64,000 nucleotides of DNA, taken from assembly GCA_951640165.1 (NCBI GenBank), contig OX621241.1, positions 12,529,001-12,593,000 on the forward strand. The letters are read 5' to 3'. The notes under the pieces were generated by a model that worked only from the letters and a program-made list of their open reading frames with translations, was not told where the DNA came from and ran no database searches. This DNA is from Pseudoips prasinana. Lineage: Eukaryota > Arthropoda > Insecta > Lepidoptera > Nolidae. Both the position numbers and the translations under genes were made by a program. This document shows, one piece after another, positions 39,646 through 50,958 of the stretch; within the stretch, counting starts at the first letter, position 1, and each line of letters opens with the position of its first letter.

Positions 39646-41080
39646 AATATATTCTCTTTGTGTTAGATTATATAGTTTTGGGGTTCCATACCAAAATTAT
39701 TGCAAGGAATTAACAATCCGTCCGGCCGTCCGTCTGTTGCAGCAGCATATCTTAGCGAGCGTAAATGGGATTCAAATTTTTAAATAGATTCAAGATAAAT
39801 AATAATAACTTTAATACAAATAGAAATACAATTTAAGCTGATCAAAAAAGAAGGTTATTTTTACATCTTTTTTACTGTTAATTGTGTGTGTGTGTGTAGT
39901 GTGTATTATATTTTATACTTTTAAATTTTCTTTTTTGTGTATCTGTTCTTAAGTATCGATAGTTTATATAAAGGAAAAACTGATTTGCAGTTCTGTGACT
40001 CACCATGGTAGGTAGCTGAAAATCAGCGTTGCAGTTGGGCTCTGGCTGTAACAGTGTGCTGAGCTGCCTACCAATTGAACACATTCTATTTTTAATTATT
40101 CCTCGTTATTTGTTTCTTTATAATGTTTTTTTCTTAATCATGTTTAGTTTTATGGTAGTATGTAAGTAAATATAGGACTTGTACAAAATTTGTTTCAATA
40201 TGTGTATGTGTTCAATAAAAACATTTTCTTCTTCTTCTTCAAATATTTACTATACAAAAAGCAGGAGTTAATATCTCAAAGAACGCGTGCATCATATCAA
40301 ACGCACAGCCTGCCCCGCCACACGTCCATATCAGGCAGGATCTTAGGAATGCCACAAGCAGAGCAAGCAGAGTGGCGACAAAAATTTAATTAGTTTGCCA
40401 TCAACACGCTAAGAAGAAGATATCAAACGCACATGTATTTGACAATAGTGATGTCTATAAAATCTTGTTGTACCATAATTTGAGCGAAATAAAGTTTACT
40501 TAATTACATGAAAGCTTTATTCGGCGTCAATGTAATACAAAAAAAAATGTTTTCTATGCATAGAAAATTTCTAACTTATCGCTGATTTTTTCAAATGCAC
40601 CTTCACCGTGATAAACTTATTGTTCTTTACAGTTGACAGTTAGATGTGATAAGCCAAACAGTCCTATTATTTTCTTAGCTGTTTTATATAAAAAAATATA
40701 TATAAGTATCCTAAATGTAAATAGAAATAGAAAAAACAGTATCGAAATTTTAAATTTATTCATTTATTATTATATATACTAGACTGCGCAGATACAGACA
40801 GATTCAAATACACCCACGCCCCTTTTTTGTTTTCTTCTTATTATTATATCCATATTGTAATGTAATCCAATTAACAATCAGCATTAAGTATAGTCATTTA
40901 AGTGGAATGCCTGGAGACTCCAGCTCTAAAATGGGTCTAAATCTAAACTGCCAGATTGGATTATGATTAAGATGCTATGTAACTAAAGGAGAGAAATAAA
41001 TGATCTAATATTATAATTAAAAAGAACTTAGTGATACAATAAAGCTGAATTAATTACCGTTGATTGATATTTATGTAAAT
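39646..41080. other. No gene seen; (TG)n near 39884-39900, (CTT)n near 40228-40240
   Basis: 40265-40430 encodes a short stretch (S-I-S-G-R-I-L-G-M-P-Q-A-E) that could be a decayed LINE end. The rest is unassigned. Confidence 0.35.
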
Positions 41081-41083
41081 ATT

Positions 41084-41275
41084 ATTACGATTATAAATTA
41101 TATTTTATAAATGTTTTAACAATCCATGTACATACCTAAATATCTATATGTAACTAGAAATAATTATGTATACATCCCTATGTTACTACAAACATGTTCT
41201 GATTATTTACAAGCGCTTTTTTAAAGTTTACGTGTATAAGAAAAAACCTTTTATATTTTATGTTATGTAAATATT
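41084..41275 (+). repeat. LINE 3' end copy (family of 59150-61327)
   Basis: ATAAATTATATTTTATAAAT, ACAAACATGTTCTGATTATT, TACAAGCGCTTTTTTAAAGT, then AAAACCTTTTATATTTTATG. Short 5'-truncated copy. Confidence 0.7.
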
Positions 41276-41330
41276 TTAAGATAAGTAGAACAATGTTCCC
41301 AACAGTTTTTATTAGGAACTTATAATAACT

Positions 41331-41365
41331 GTATAACTTTGTTTACTTAATAAACAAAGTTATAC
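41331..41365. repeat. Short perfect hairpin
   Basis: GTATAACTTTGTTTA, loop CTTAA, TAAACAAAGTTATAC; 15-bp arms. Confidence 0.75.
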
Positions 41366-41945
41366 GGCCCGGTTCTTAATGGTATACTGTATATAATGGT
41401 TAATTAATTGATTAAAAAAGATTTTTATACGAAGAAAAAAGCCTAAGCCGGCTAATGTCTAATAAAAACTAAATTTTAAACAACAGTTGATAAAAAAGAA
41501 TGGCTGAACGAATTCTCATGGACATACTGAACAATTATTTTACTAACTTAGACTAGCTTTGAAATGAACCAAAATGTACTGAACTTGAACTAGCCCTTAT
41601 TGAGCTACAATGCCACAGGTTACAAATTAAAAATACCCCACTTATTCTGCTGGGGGTTACAAATAAAATAAATATAATTTTGGACTCATTTAATGGGCGA
41701 TTGGACGAGTAACTTGAACTACAAGCGTGATTTTATTAATATTATGTAGACAATTGAATCTTAGCATCTGGGCGAACCCGCGGTATAGTACAGCTTCAGT
41801 CATTTTATGAGATTAATCAGAAAGTGGTTTTACCACTCGTCACTCAAAAATTATTTTTTTATGATAATATATAGAATAGTTTTATTTATTTTTTATTAAT
41901 TGGCTCACAACCATTTAATGAAAGGATCACTTATGGGTAAGATAA

Positions 41946-43229
41946 TAGGTCTTTACCTATGAAATTGCCGTTTTGTATGAAAAAATTTAAACGAATTTTT
42001 TTCATATTTTTTTATTTGTATTAATCGAAGTAATCACCCATGCAATCAATGCATCTTTGCCATCGCAGTGGCAGTTTATTGATGCCCTTCTTAAAGAAAT
42101 CAGCTGGACGGGAGGCAACAAATTCTTCAAAGGCATTTTGTACTGCCTCTCGGGTATTGAATTTTTTTCCCGCCAAGAAGTTATCCAAATTCTGGAAAAC
42201 GTAGTAGTCTGTAGGCGCAAGGTCTGGTGAGTAGGGCGGATGACGGAGAGCTTCCAACCCCAGTTCTTGCAACTTGGAGACCGTCTGCTGTGCAGTATGA
42301 GGTCGCGCGTTGTCGTGCAGGAGCAGCGGAGACGAGCGATTGACCAATGCTGGTTGGAGATGCGCCAGCTTCTCCATCATTGTGCTCAGTTCTTCACAGT
42401 ACACATCTGCAGTAATGCTCACCCCGTTTGGTAAGAAGCTGTGATGAATCACACCGGCGCTAGACCACCAAACAGTGACCATCACTTTTCTAGGGGTAAG
42501 TTTTCGTTTAGGGCATTGTTTAGGTGCTGAACCAGGATCCAACCAACTTGCTGAGCGCTTGCGGTTATCAAACAGAATCCATTTTTCATCGCAGGTAACA
42601 ATGCGGTTCAAAATTCCTTCATTTGTGTGTCTGTTGAGCAGTGCAAGGCACGTCTCGACGCGTACTTCGCGCTGGCGATCATTGAGTTCGTGGGGCACCC
42701 ATTTGTCAAGCTTTTTTACCTTGCCAATTTGACGCAAATGGACCAATATTGTTTTGACGCTAACGTCGAAAGCTGCTGCTAATTCAGCCGTAGATTGTGT
42801 ATCATCAGCTTCCACAACCGCCTTTAATTCGTCATTGTCGACCAAAGTCTTCGGACGACCGCGAGGTTCATTTTTCAGGTCGAAATTTCCAGAACGGAAG
42901 CGAGCAAACCAATAACAGGTGGTGCGTTGGTTTGTAGTGTTAGCTCCGTAAACGTCGTTGATGTTGCGTGCCGCTTGTGCCGCGTTGCTGCCACGACGGT
43001 ACTCATATTCCATATATACTCGAATTTTTAACGTATCCATGATGACGAAAAAGATTGAAATGCGATGAAAATGTAACACTAATCAATAAAGAAATGACTA
43101 CTTTTGGAAAAAAGAATCCATGTTTTTAAAATAAAATTAATTTGAAATTAGAATTCTTAGCCAAACAAAAATTATTTTGATTTGAAATGGCCAGTACTGC
43201 AGAACGGCAATTTCATAGGTAAAGACCTA
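41946..43229 (-). mobile_element. Mariner element with perfect TIRs
   Basis: 25-bp exact TIRs (GGTCTTTACCTATGAAATTG-CCGTT at 41948-41972, complement at 43203-43227) bound a 1280-bp element with TA on both sides (41946-41947, 43228-43229). Length and structure are standard for mariner, and the transposase ORF is uninterrupted. Confidence 0.95.
42021..43040 (-). CDS. Mariner transposase, intact (DD34D)
   Basis: 339-aa cut-and-paste transposase from the ATG at 43038-43040 (M-D-T-L-K-I-R-V); an upstream in-frame ATG at 43079 adds 13 residues but the family start is the later one. N-terminal paired HTH DNA-binding domain (about 1-110) with R-x-T-x-x-x-W-F-x-R-F, E-P-R-G-R-P and a W-V-P-H-E-L linker. 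Catalytic domain: C-D-E-K-W (first Asp), L-H-D-N-A-R-P-H (second), then PPYSPDLAPTDYYVFQNL (third), with exactly 34 residues between the last two Asp. No stop or frameshift over the full family length, so it may encode active protein. Confidence 0.96.
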   Translation of the reverse strand: MDTLKIRVYMEYEYRRGSNAAQAARNINDVYGANTTNQRTTCYWFARFRSGNFDLKNEPRGRPKTLVDNDELKAVVEADDTQSTAELAAAFDVSVKTILVHLRQIGKVKKLDKWVPHELNDRQREVRVETCLALLNRHTNEGILNRIVTCDEKWILFDNRKRSASWLDPGSAPKQCPKRKLTPRKVMVTVWWSSAGVIHHSFLPNGVSITADVYCEELSTMMEKLAHLQPALVNRSSPLLLHDNARPHTAQQTVSKLQELGLEALRHPPYSPDLAPTDYYVFQNLDNFLAGKKFNTREAVQNAFEEFVASRPADFFKKGINKLPLRWQRCIDCMGDYFD

Positions 43230-43659
43230 ATATCATAATTAAAAGTAAAAAACACTACTAATTACCTATTTTCGGCGCCATTATTATCAATATTTGCCTT
43301 TTTGTTAATTGTTTAATCAAGTGTAAGCCGATTATCCAGAGCATAATTAAATGTATAGATATTCCTCATTTCATAACTTACATATCAAAGAAATTCTCTT
43401 AAAACCCATCTACCTATTTTATTACGAAAATTCTTTAGCGACATCCGATATAAGTAATATTTATATTGTTTGTGTATTGTTGTCATTCGGTGAAATTCCA
43501 AGTACACAAATTACTAGACATGGTTAAGATTGATTTCTTATTACCATCTGTACTGTCAACAAGAAAAGTAATTAAAAATAATTAATATCACAAATAATGA
43601 TAATTATTTTTAGTTTCGTTTTTTTATCGCAGGGACAATGGTTTCCCTAGTGTCTAAGT
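43230..43659. other. No gene seen
   Basis: AT-rich flank of the mariner. Confidence 0.4.
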
Positions 43660-43862
43660 AATTTAAGCCACCCAGTAGGCCTCTGTTATCCCTTAACGAC
43701 TGTTCTCTGACAACACCAACCGGAACCGACCGCTTGACGTGCCCTTCGAAGCACGGATACACTCAATTACACTACTTTAGCGGTCACCCATGTATAAGCT
43801 GATCGCGTACCTATGTGCTTAACATCTTCAATCGGTGAGAACAAGTGGTTATTAGCGTCAGT
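43660..43862 (-). repeat. 5S rRNA-derived SINE, reverse copy
   Basis: On the minus strand GAAGATGTTAAGCACATAGG, TACGCGATCAGCTTATACAT, GGGTGACCGCTAAAGTAG and then GAGTGTATCCGTGCTTCGAA, GGGCACGTCAAGCGGTCGGT parallels 26746-26960. Confidence 0.65.
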
Positions 43863-44533
43863 TTTCAGCTATTATATTGTTACCGTTAAGGGAAAGTAGT
43901 ATTTTCCTCAAGGAACCCCATAGATCTAATATCCTTAGGTTGAGGCAAAAACTCAGCAGCCGTAATTAACAGTTGGATAAATTCCCTACACCTTAGTTAG
44001 AATGGACATCGTCCCCTTCTTTCAATTTGCTTATTACAAAGATGGTTCCTAATAGTCGCACTTTCCATATTAAACACAACAGAAAACACATAGACTTATT
44101 TATAACCCTATTCCCTGGCTGCTGCCTACTTACCTACGAACCTTGCGTGGGTAGGGATATAGGTACAAGCTCGCTTTGTAGCAAAGCAAACATCACTAAA
44201 TAGAATTAGGATGGGACCCTTACAAATATTCAGTGTTTACTGCGATAGCTTCTGAATTTCCAAACTCAGTTCTTATAAAAATTATCAGGTAGTTTTCAAC
44301 CATATTACACTAACAACAAATACTAAAATGGTATGAACTGTGGAACTCTCTATAGATTGTTATGTAGAGACCTCTGACGTCGGCATCCATGCCCTTTACC
44401 TCCCACGCTAACTGTATCTTCATGGCAGTTTTATAACTTGGACACTTAATTTATTGGATATAAAACATTATCTAACCAATTTGGTCACCATATCTAGTTC
44501 TGAATAATACACGAACAATAATTAAGTAGGTAA

Positions 44534-45370
44534 TTGAACGATTTTATGCCGAGAAACAGTATCTACACTAACAGACACAAAATAACAGAGGATCGATGCG
44601 TCACTAGCAGTACGAATAAAAGATGCAGCGGTATATCCACTGCAACTAAAGTTACTTTGATAATCTATTCCAGATCAACTAAGCTTATAAACCACTTCAT
44701 AAACAAACATTTAATGAATTGTTATAAGGTGACGTGTAACAGGTTTCCCGTTAATATGCAGATAAAGTCGACGGCGGATACAAAACATTGTGTGAACAAA
44801 TGCGATTTGTGCAATACATGTAAGGATAGTTCTACGCACCGTTTAGGGCCGCCGTTATCACTGGAACATTTTCGAATTACAGCTGATATACTTAGCTCCC
44901 TCACAGTGGACACTGAGGCGTTTTGGTTTGAGACGGCAGCGCTAGCAAAACGCCAGCTGTGTACCGGAGCGAGCCTGCGCACTCAGCTCGATCGATCCCG
45001 CGCCCGTCCATTCACGTGCTGCCACTTCGCCGCCTACATAACGACGCACAAACTCCATACAACACTAATCATCATTAGATACCGCGATATTAGCGCTGGA
45101 CTCACGGTTCCACTCCAGGACAACAATTAACGTTGATGCGATAAGCGATAAGCTTTCGAATTAAATACTTCCGTGGGGAAATTACTCAATATTTACGTAT
45201 CTGTTACATGTAACTTATACAGAACTAGGTAATACGTATGTTTTAATAACACATTTAAACGATACTAAGCGGGGTCGGGTGGTGAGGTGGCGCCCACGCT
45301 TAGTTATCGCACTTAGCATGTAAATGACGTTGTTACGATAGTGCGGGTTCCCGGCCCGACGTCAACGCTT
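44534..45370. other. GC-rich, non-repeated region with long ORFs on both strands; possible promoter or non-coding exon
   Basis: A 198-codon plus-strand ORF (44534-45130) and an 86-codon minus ORF (44722-44982) overlap. Neither shows a domain, and their length follows from low stop frequency in the GC-rich part (about 44830-45070). CpG content is clearly higher than the flanks. On the minus strand a TCAGT initiator-like CCTCAGTGTCC occurs near 44915 and a donor-like CG|GTGCGT near 44845. A 5' UTR exon of a minus-strand gene (even IA-2) is conceivable but unproven. Confidence 0.3.
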
Positions 45371-46320
45371 CTATTCTACAATTATATTCGTAAAATTACA
45401 TTTCAGCGGTTACGTACCTAAGTATATTAATAGATTGGTACTATAGTAACTTAGTCTGAAGTTAAATGGCGAACTTACCCCTGTCCAACTGTCAAATAGT
45501 TTGTTTCTGATGTTAATTTAAAATAGAGTATTTCAGGAAACTGACTGGAATAAATTTGAATTATATATTAATCAATCTTTTATATAGTAGGTATATCTCA
45601 ATTAACTACCGAAGTATTTCCGATTCGGTATAACACGGCAACCTGTTAGAAACATGCCTCCTTCTTTCTTAAAGGCCGGTAACGTACTTGTGGTCTCTCT
45701 AATTTTGAAAGTATTCAGGATCGACGGTGGTCACTAATCATAGGTTGTGCGACAGATTTGCATTTTTAACTTAGGTATGTAGCCTATTCAGGTACAAAAA
45801 AAATGAGTTATGCACACATTAAGCCTATGCAATAAAGATTCCCAGTTCGGTCATGTCAATATTATTAAGATTTTTTCTGGTTATAAATAATCTGATTAGA
45901 TAACCCACCATATCAGCCGACATTTCTCAGCAATGGCCGGTCTAGCTCTGCCCGCATCCAGTGGCAAACATAGTGGTCTACAACTTCGAGTGCAGAGTGT
46001 CTCATTTGAACTTGAGTGGGTGTAACATGGACTTTCTACATGATTTTTGTCTTGTCCATGTTCATTTTGAGACCCACTTGATGTGAGACTCTGTCTGTGA
46101 TAAGATAACCCGATATGACATAAATTGAGTTTTTGAGTATCGGAGAGAGAAATTGAGACAATTTTGAATTACCTAAGTATCATATTTTTGTATGTAATAT
46201 GAAAGTGCTGAATACATACCTATTATTTAGATTTGGTTGGCGAGGTGGAAATAGTCCAGCAATATAGCAAAATTCAATAATTCACAAGAAAAAGTCACGG
46301 AGGTACCTACTCTGTAAATG
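45371..46320. other. No gene seen; decayed repeat near 45905-45975
   Basis: ATCAGCCGACATTTCTCAGC and CCGCATCCAGTGGC resemble the 48645 repeat family. Otherwise unassigned. Confidence 0.35.
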
Positions 46321-46321
46321 T

Positions 46322-46691
46322 AATTCCACTAATATTATAAACGCGAAAGTTTGTAAGTATGGATGTTTGTTACTCTTTTACGTAAAAACTCCTGAATGAG
46401 TTTTAATTAAACTTTACAATAATATAGCTTATACATCAGAATAACACATAGGTTACAAATTATAAAGATATTGTGTGAATTGTCCAAAATATGACGATAA
46501 GGGTCAGGTAAATAGGAAAAAACTACCATCTGCGAGCTATTCCGGCGTGCAGTGCTAAAACCGCTAGAGGTACATCCTACTAATATTATAAATGCGAAAG
46601 TTTGTGAGTATAGACATATGGATGTATGTTTGTTACTCGTTTACGCCAAAACTACTTTAATGCGGGTGAAACCGCGGGGCATAGCTAGTAA
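46322..46691 (+). mobile_element. Composite Lep1-type Helitron, copy 2
   Basis: Same two-head structure as 39278-39645, collinear throughout (TAGCTTATACATCAGAATAA, CCATCTGCGAGCTATTCCGG), ending GAAACCGCGGGGCATAGCTA-GTA. Confidence 0.78.
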
Positions 46692-46985
46692 TAAGATAGA
46701 AAAAACGAATGAAAAAATAAAACATAATAGATGTACCGTCTGTATGGCAAACAGATAACTTGTATTATCTATCCATTTATCTTATATACATAGTCATACA
46801 TGATTCATATATACATCTAATGTCAGTTTATATACAATGAGGATTTTTTATACGCTGTTTAGATTTAGTTTATTTTATATCTATGTAGGTTTAATGTAGT
46901 TTTTAATTTTTATCTATATATCTTTAGGAACTATTAATTATTTTAATGTTATTTATAAATAAATGTAATCTATAGATACATATAA

Positions 46986-47295
46986 TGAAATCGTAGAAAA
47001 GTCAAAACTGTACATCGATATTTTTTAAAAAGGGTACTTTGGGCGTGATCTACAATTGATATCGCAGCCAAAAATATAGTTTTTAGAATTTTTGTCCGTG
47101 TGTCTGTTTGTCTGTATGTATGTCCGGGCTAATCTCAAAAATTACTGCATGGATTTACTTCAAATATTGCATGAATATTACTATGAGGTCGGGTCAACAT
47201 ATACGCTACATATTATCACACTATCACCTAGGGGGTGGAGCTGTGATAATTTATAAAATTTAACGCGGGTAAAACCGCGGGGCACCGCTAGTTAA
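46986..47295 (-). mobile_element. Helitron-like non-autonomous repeat (CCGCGG family), copy 2
   Basis: Complete reverse copy from AAATCGTAGAAAAGTCAAAA to AAAACCGCGGGGCACCGCTA-GTT, useful as the uninterrupted reference for 48788-50410. Confidence 0.7.
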
Positions 47296-47561
47296 GAATA
47301 AATTTATATTTGTTTATACTCCGCTTCCATAATGTAGGTATATATCATAACTGCAATGCAAACAAGTTACAAATTAGATTCCGTTCCGAGAGATGGTACC
47401 TACTACGCCGCTGACGGTCCTCCCGGGAAAATGCAATATCGCGATTGTAGATTTTATTATAGAAATAACCTAGAATAGTAATATAAAGTATTATCACATT
47501 ACATACAACTTCATTTCCCTTAATAACTAGAAAACACTGAATCTTGATATTGGACGGGCGT

Positions 47562-48095
47562 GTTTGGTGTGCTTACTTTTCACGCCGGAGGTTGTGGGTT
47601 CGATTCCCACCCAAGACAGATATTTGTACATGAACATGTCGGTTATATAAGTATGTATTTACAAAAGAACGTAGTTAATTTACGTAGTATATCAATCAAT
47701 CAATCAATCATTTATTATTTGTAAAACACAGGTACAAATAAAATACAGATCTTAAAGTTAATTACAGTGCGCTATGTTTTGTCTATGGTAATAATTCAAA
47801 AGTAGTTTTAAAGTTCGCAGTAAAATATTTTAATAATGTCAAATAATTCAGTATATAAATCAAAGAAAGAGCAAACATAACATATATTTTAATATTGAAA
47901 CCGAAATTAGAAAATGTCAGAAACTTTATCTTTTAAGAAATCGTCAATCGTGGAATAACACTTATCAATTAAAATGTTTTGCAAAGTTTTCTTGATCAGT
48001 TCTACTTTAATCAGTTATCTGGTTTCCATAGTACAAGCTCTGCTTAGTTTGGGATCAGATGGCCGTGTGTAAATAATATCCCAGGATAGGTATTA
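47562..48095 (+). repeat. SINE family 1 copy interrupted by a LINE tail
   Basis: Head with B box GTGGGTTCGATTCCCACC at 47592, body to GTAGTATATCA, then insertion 47694-48008, then CAGTTATCTGGTTTCCATAG and GTGTGTAAATAATATCCCAG. Confidence 0.78.
47694..48008 (-). mobile_element. 5'-truncated LINE 3' end with (ATTG)n tail, inserted in a SINE
   Basis: In reverse orientation the insert ends GTACCTGTGTTTTACAAATA, ATAAATGATTGATTGATTGA, a microsatellite tail as in CR1-like elements. No coding sequence was recognised. Confidence 0.6.
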
Positions 48096-48126
48096 TTATT
48101 ATTACATAGGTAGTTACAATTATTTT

Positions 48127-48365
48127 GACTGCACTTGTAGAGCAGTGGTTAAGGTAATCGCCTCACTACGACCTCAGCGTCCACCCATTTCGAGTTCAAC
48201 CACCACAACGCACTGGATAACTATTTTTGTATCCATAAATATGTAGTTCTTCCGAGTCTAGTTGTACTTGTCTCCAGTAATTGCATGTTCGTTAAAGTCG
48301 CCCGCAATGCTTGACGGACGACCACCTTGACTCAGTTGGTAGTAAACCTACTTCCTGATCCAAAA
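48127..48365 (+). repeat. tRNA-derived SINE
   Basis: CACTTGTAGAGCAGTGGTTA (A box), TCGAGTTCAACCACC (B box), then ACTATTTTTGTATCCATAAA and CCTTGACTCAGTTGG; poly-ATC-like end (AATCATAATCATCATTT). Confidence 0.6.
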
Positions 48366-48644
48366 GTTCATAATCATAATCATCATTTATTTGTGTAGCA
48401 TAGGCATTAGGTTACGTGCACTATGTTCTACCATGAGAATGGTGTACAAATCACATCTACTTATTTGGTGTACATACCATCTAAGTTTACAAAAAAAACA
48501 ATCTAAATTTACAAATACAAAATTCTAATATAAAAATACAAAATTAAAGTCAAAACCTAAAGTCCATAAACTTACGGGTTCGATCCTCGCACAAGATAAA
48601 TAAACATGTATATTTGTTTTGTTATGAGTGTTTTCTGTGAACAT

Positions 48645-48775
48645 CATCATCATCATCACATCAGCCGAAGGACGGTCACTGCTGGACATAGGCCCTCCCC
48701 AAGGATCTCGGTAATTTCCGGTCTTACGCTACCCGCATCGAGCGGCTTCCAGCGACCCTCACAACTGTGTACTGT
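48645..48775 (+). repeat. (ATC)n-headed RTE-related repeat
   Basis: CATCATCATCATCATCACAT, CAGCCGAAGGACGGTCACTG, CTGGACATAGGCCCTCCCCA, a widespread lepidopteran repeat. Confidence 0.65.
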
Positions 48776-48944
48776 ATGTATTATATACTAGCTGTGCCCC
48801 GCGGTTTTACCCGCGTTAAATTTTATCACAGGTCCTCCCTCGTAGCCAATAGTATGATAATATGTTGACCCAACCTCTTAGTAATATTCATGCAAAATTG
48901 AAAGTAAATCCATGGAGTACTTTTTGAGTTTAGCCCGGACATAC

Positions 48945-50258
48945 ATTCAGTCAAAAAAGTATCGGGAATGGATGATTTGTTTATGGTTCCAAATTCAAAC
49001 TTTTGTTTTTTTTGTTGTTGTTAGATTGGCACAACTGTTTTACATTTTGGCGCGGAGTTTGAGTTGCATCTGTTATTTATATTAAATACAGTGCTGGTTT
49101 TAGTAATATCACATATAGTGTGTATTGCGAATTTCATAATGGACAAAAATATCGAACAAAGAGTTTGTCTTAAATTTTGCATCGCTAATGGAATTTCGTG
49201 TTCGGAGTCACTGAAAATGTTACAGAAGGCTTACGGTGAATCAACTTTATCAAAAACTCGTGCTTATGAGTGGTTCAAAGCGTTCAAAAGCGGTCGAGAT
49301 GTGATGAAAGATTTGCCTCGCTCTGGTAGGCCATCAACGTCTGCAAGTTAACATCGCAAAAGTGAAGGAAATTGTGACTGAAAATCCTCATTCAACTCAG
49401 AGAGAGATAGCCACCGAACTTTCTGTATCTCACGACTCGATTCGTACCATTTTAACTAATCATTTGGGTACGAAACATGTTGCCGCTCGGCTAGTCCCAA
49501 AAGATCTGAATGTTCTCCAAAAACTCAATCGCATGAAAGTCGCTGAGGACATGGTAGAACGAGTCAATTCCGACCCAACATTCATGAAACGCATTGTTAC
49601 TGGTGACGAGACGTGGGTTTACGAGTTTGACATGCAAACTAGTCAACAAGCTTCGGAGTGGCGCCTTCCAACTGAACCGAAACCGAAAAAACCACGCCAA
49701 ATTTGATCAAAGGTCAAAGTCATGTTGACTGTTTTCTTTGACTATCGCGGTGTTGTGCACTCTGAATTCTTACCGGAAGGTCAAACGGTAAATAAAGAAT
49801 ATTATTTGAGCGTTATGCGGCGTTTGAGAGAGAGCAAATTCGACGAAAAAGGCCAGATTTGTGGAAAGAAAATTTGGATTTTGCACCACGATAATGCGCC
49901 TTCGCACAAGGCTATCATTGTGAACGAATTTTTGACCAAACACTCAACAAATACCATCCAGCAACCACCATATTCACCAGATATGGCTCCAGCTGACTTC
50001 TTTCTTTTTCCTAAACTCAAATTACCACTTCGTGGTACCCGTTTTCAATCGGTAGAAGACATAAAGGAGAATTCGCGGCGAGAACTGAACTCAATTCCGA
50101 AAGCAGCGTTTAAAAAATGTTTTAATGAATGGATTATTCGTTGGCGTACGTGAATCGTTTCTGAAGGAGCATACTTTGAAGGTGATAAAATAAATTTGAA
50201 TGAATAACAAACATTTTGTATATTATTGATCTTTTCCCGGTACTTTCTTGAGAGAGTA
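48945..50258 (+). mobile_element. Mariner element 2, defective
   Basis: Imperfect TIR core TCAAAAAAGTATCGGGAA (48951-48968) against the complement of TTCCCGGTACTTTCTTGA (50234-50251). The outermost bases differ, so the exact ends are uncertain. About 1.3 kb; inserted in the repeat 48788-50410. Confidence 0.85.
49140..50153 (+). pseudogene. Mariner transposase 2, one frameshift and one stop
   Basis: ATG at 49140-49142 starts M-D-K-N-I-E-Q-R-V. HTH region with A-Y-E-W-F-K-A-F and L-P-R-S-G-R-P. A frameshift near 49350 follows, then R-E-I-A-T-E-L-S-V-S and T-G-D-E-T-W-V-Y (first Asp). An in-frame TGA (49704-49706) is followed by V-F-F-D-Y-R-G-V-V, H-H-D-N-A-P-S-H (second Asp) and PPYSPDMAPADFFLFPKL (third Asp). 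The catalytic residues survive but the protein cannot be made whole. Different subfamily from 42021-43040. Confidence 0.92.
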
Positions 50259-50410
50259 GTACATACAGACAAACAGATAAACAGACAAAAATTCTAGAAA
50301 CTATATTTTTGTCTTCGACATCGAATGCAGATCACGCCCCAAGTATCCTTTTTTTAAAATATTCAATTTAAAGTTTTGACTTTCCTACGATTTTATTATG
50401 TGTATAGATT

Positions 50411-50954
50411 TACAAAAAAAAAGTACGTAAGCATTTCTATCCGTGGTTTAGTATTCATAGAACAAGCTTTGCTTCGTTTGGGCTACATCTACTTTGCTTT
50501 CGGCTATTCAACAGGACCTGGATTTCACGGTGTTTTTGTTATTTAACTACCTTGAAAAAGGAGACAATTTCTACCTTGAAAAAGGAGGAAACTCTTATTT
50601 TTATAAAATGAGTATGATTGCGAGTCAGATCACCTCGGAATCCTCGTGTTTCCTGTTCAATCTCCATACAGCACAACTATTAATGTGACCCATAAAATCT
50701 TGTTTTGATTGATTGTGATTATGCTTTGTGTCCGTTCAGATGAGTGTGTCCGCGAGAATGCACGTTTGTAAATCCCCCAAGATACATTTACAAAAAATCT
50801 AAATACACGTGTAATGTAAATTCATAAAAAGGTTAATGTAAATTCAATAAAGGGTTTTTGATGAATCTACTGGGTATAGAACAATGAATACTCAGATTAC
50901 GAAAATTCAATTTTTGGAAATAATACTTAATGGAACATGGCTCAAGTATTTATA
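50411..50954. other. No gene seen
   Basis: Left flank of the LTR element. A 64-codon ORF with a repeated L-E-K-G-x-N unit is from a short local duplication. Confidence 0.4.
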
Positions 50955-50958
50955 AGTG

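Larger units (their letters stand above)
48788..50410 (+). mobile_element. Helitron-like repeat (CCGCGG family), copy 3, split by mariner 2
   Basis: Left part 48788-48945 (CTAGCTGTGCCCCGCGGTTT ... TTAGCCCGGACATACAT) and right part 50259-50410 (ACATACAGACAAACAGATAA ... TTGACTTTCCTACGATTTTA) join to the order seen uninterrupted at 46986-47295. Confidence 0.8.

Noticed and set aside
44534..45130. 198-codon plus-strand ORF as a protein gene
   Set aside because: No motif, no homologous pattern, a competing minus ORF, and length explained by local GC content. Reported only as an unassigned region.
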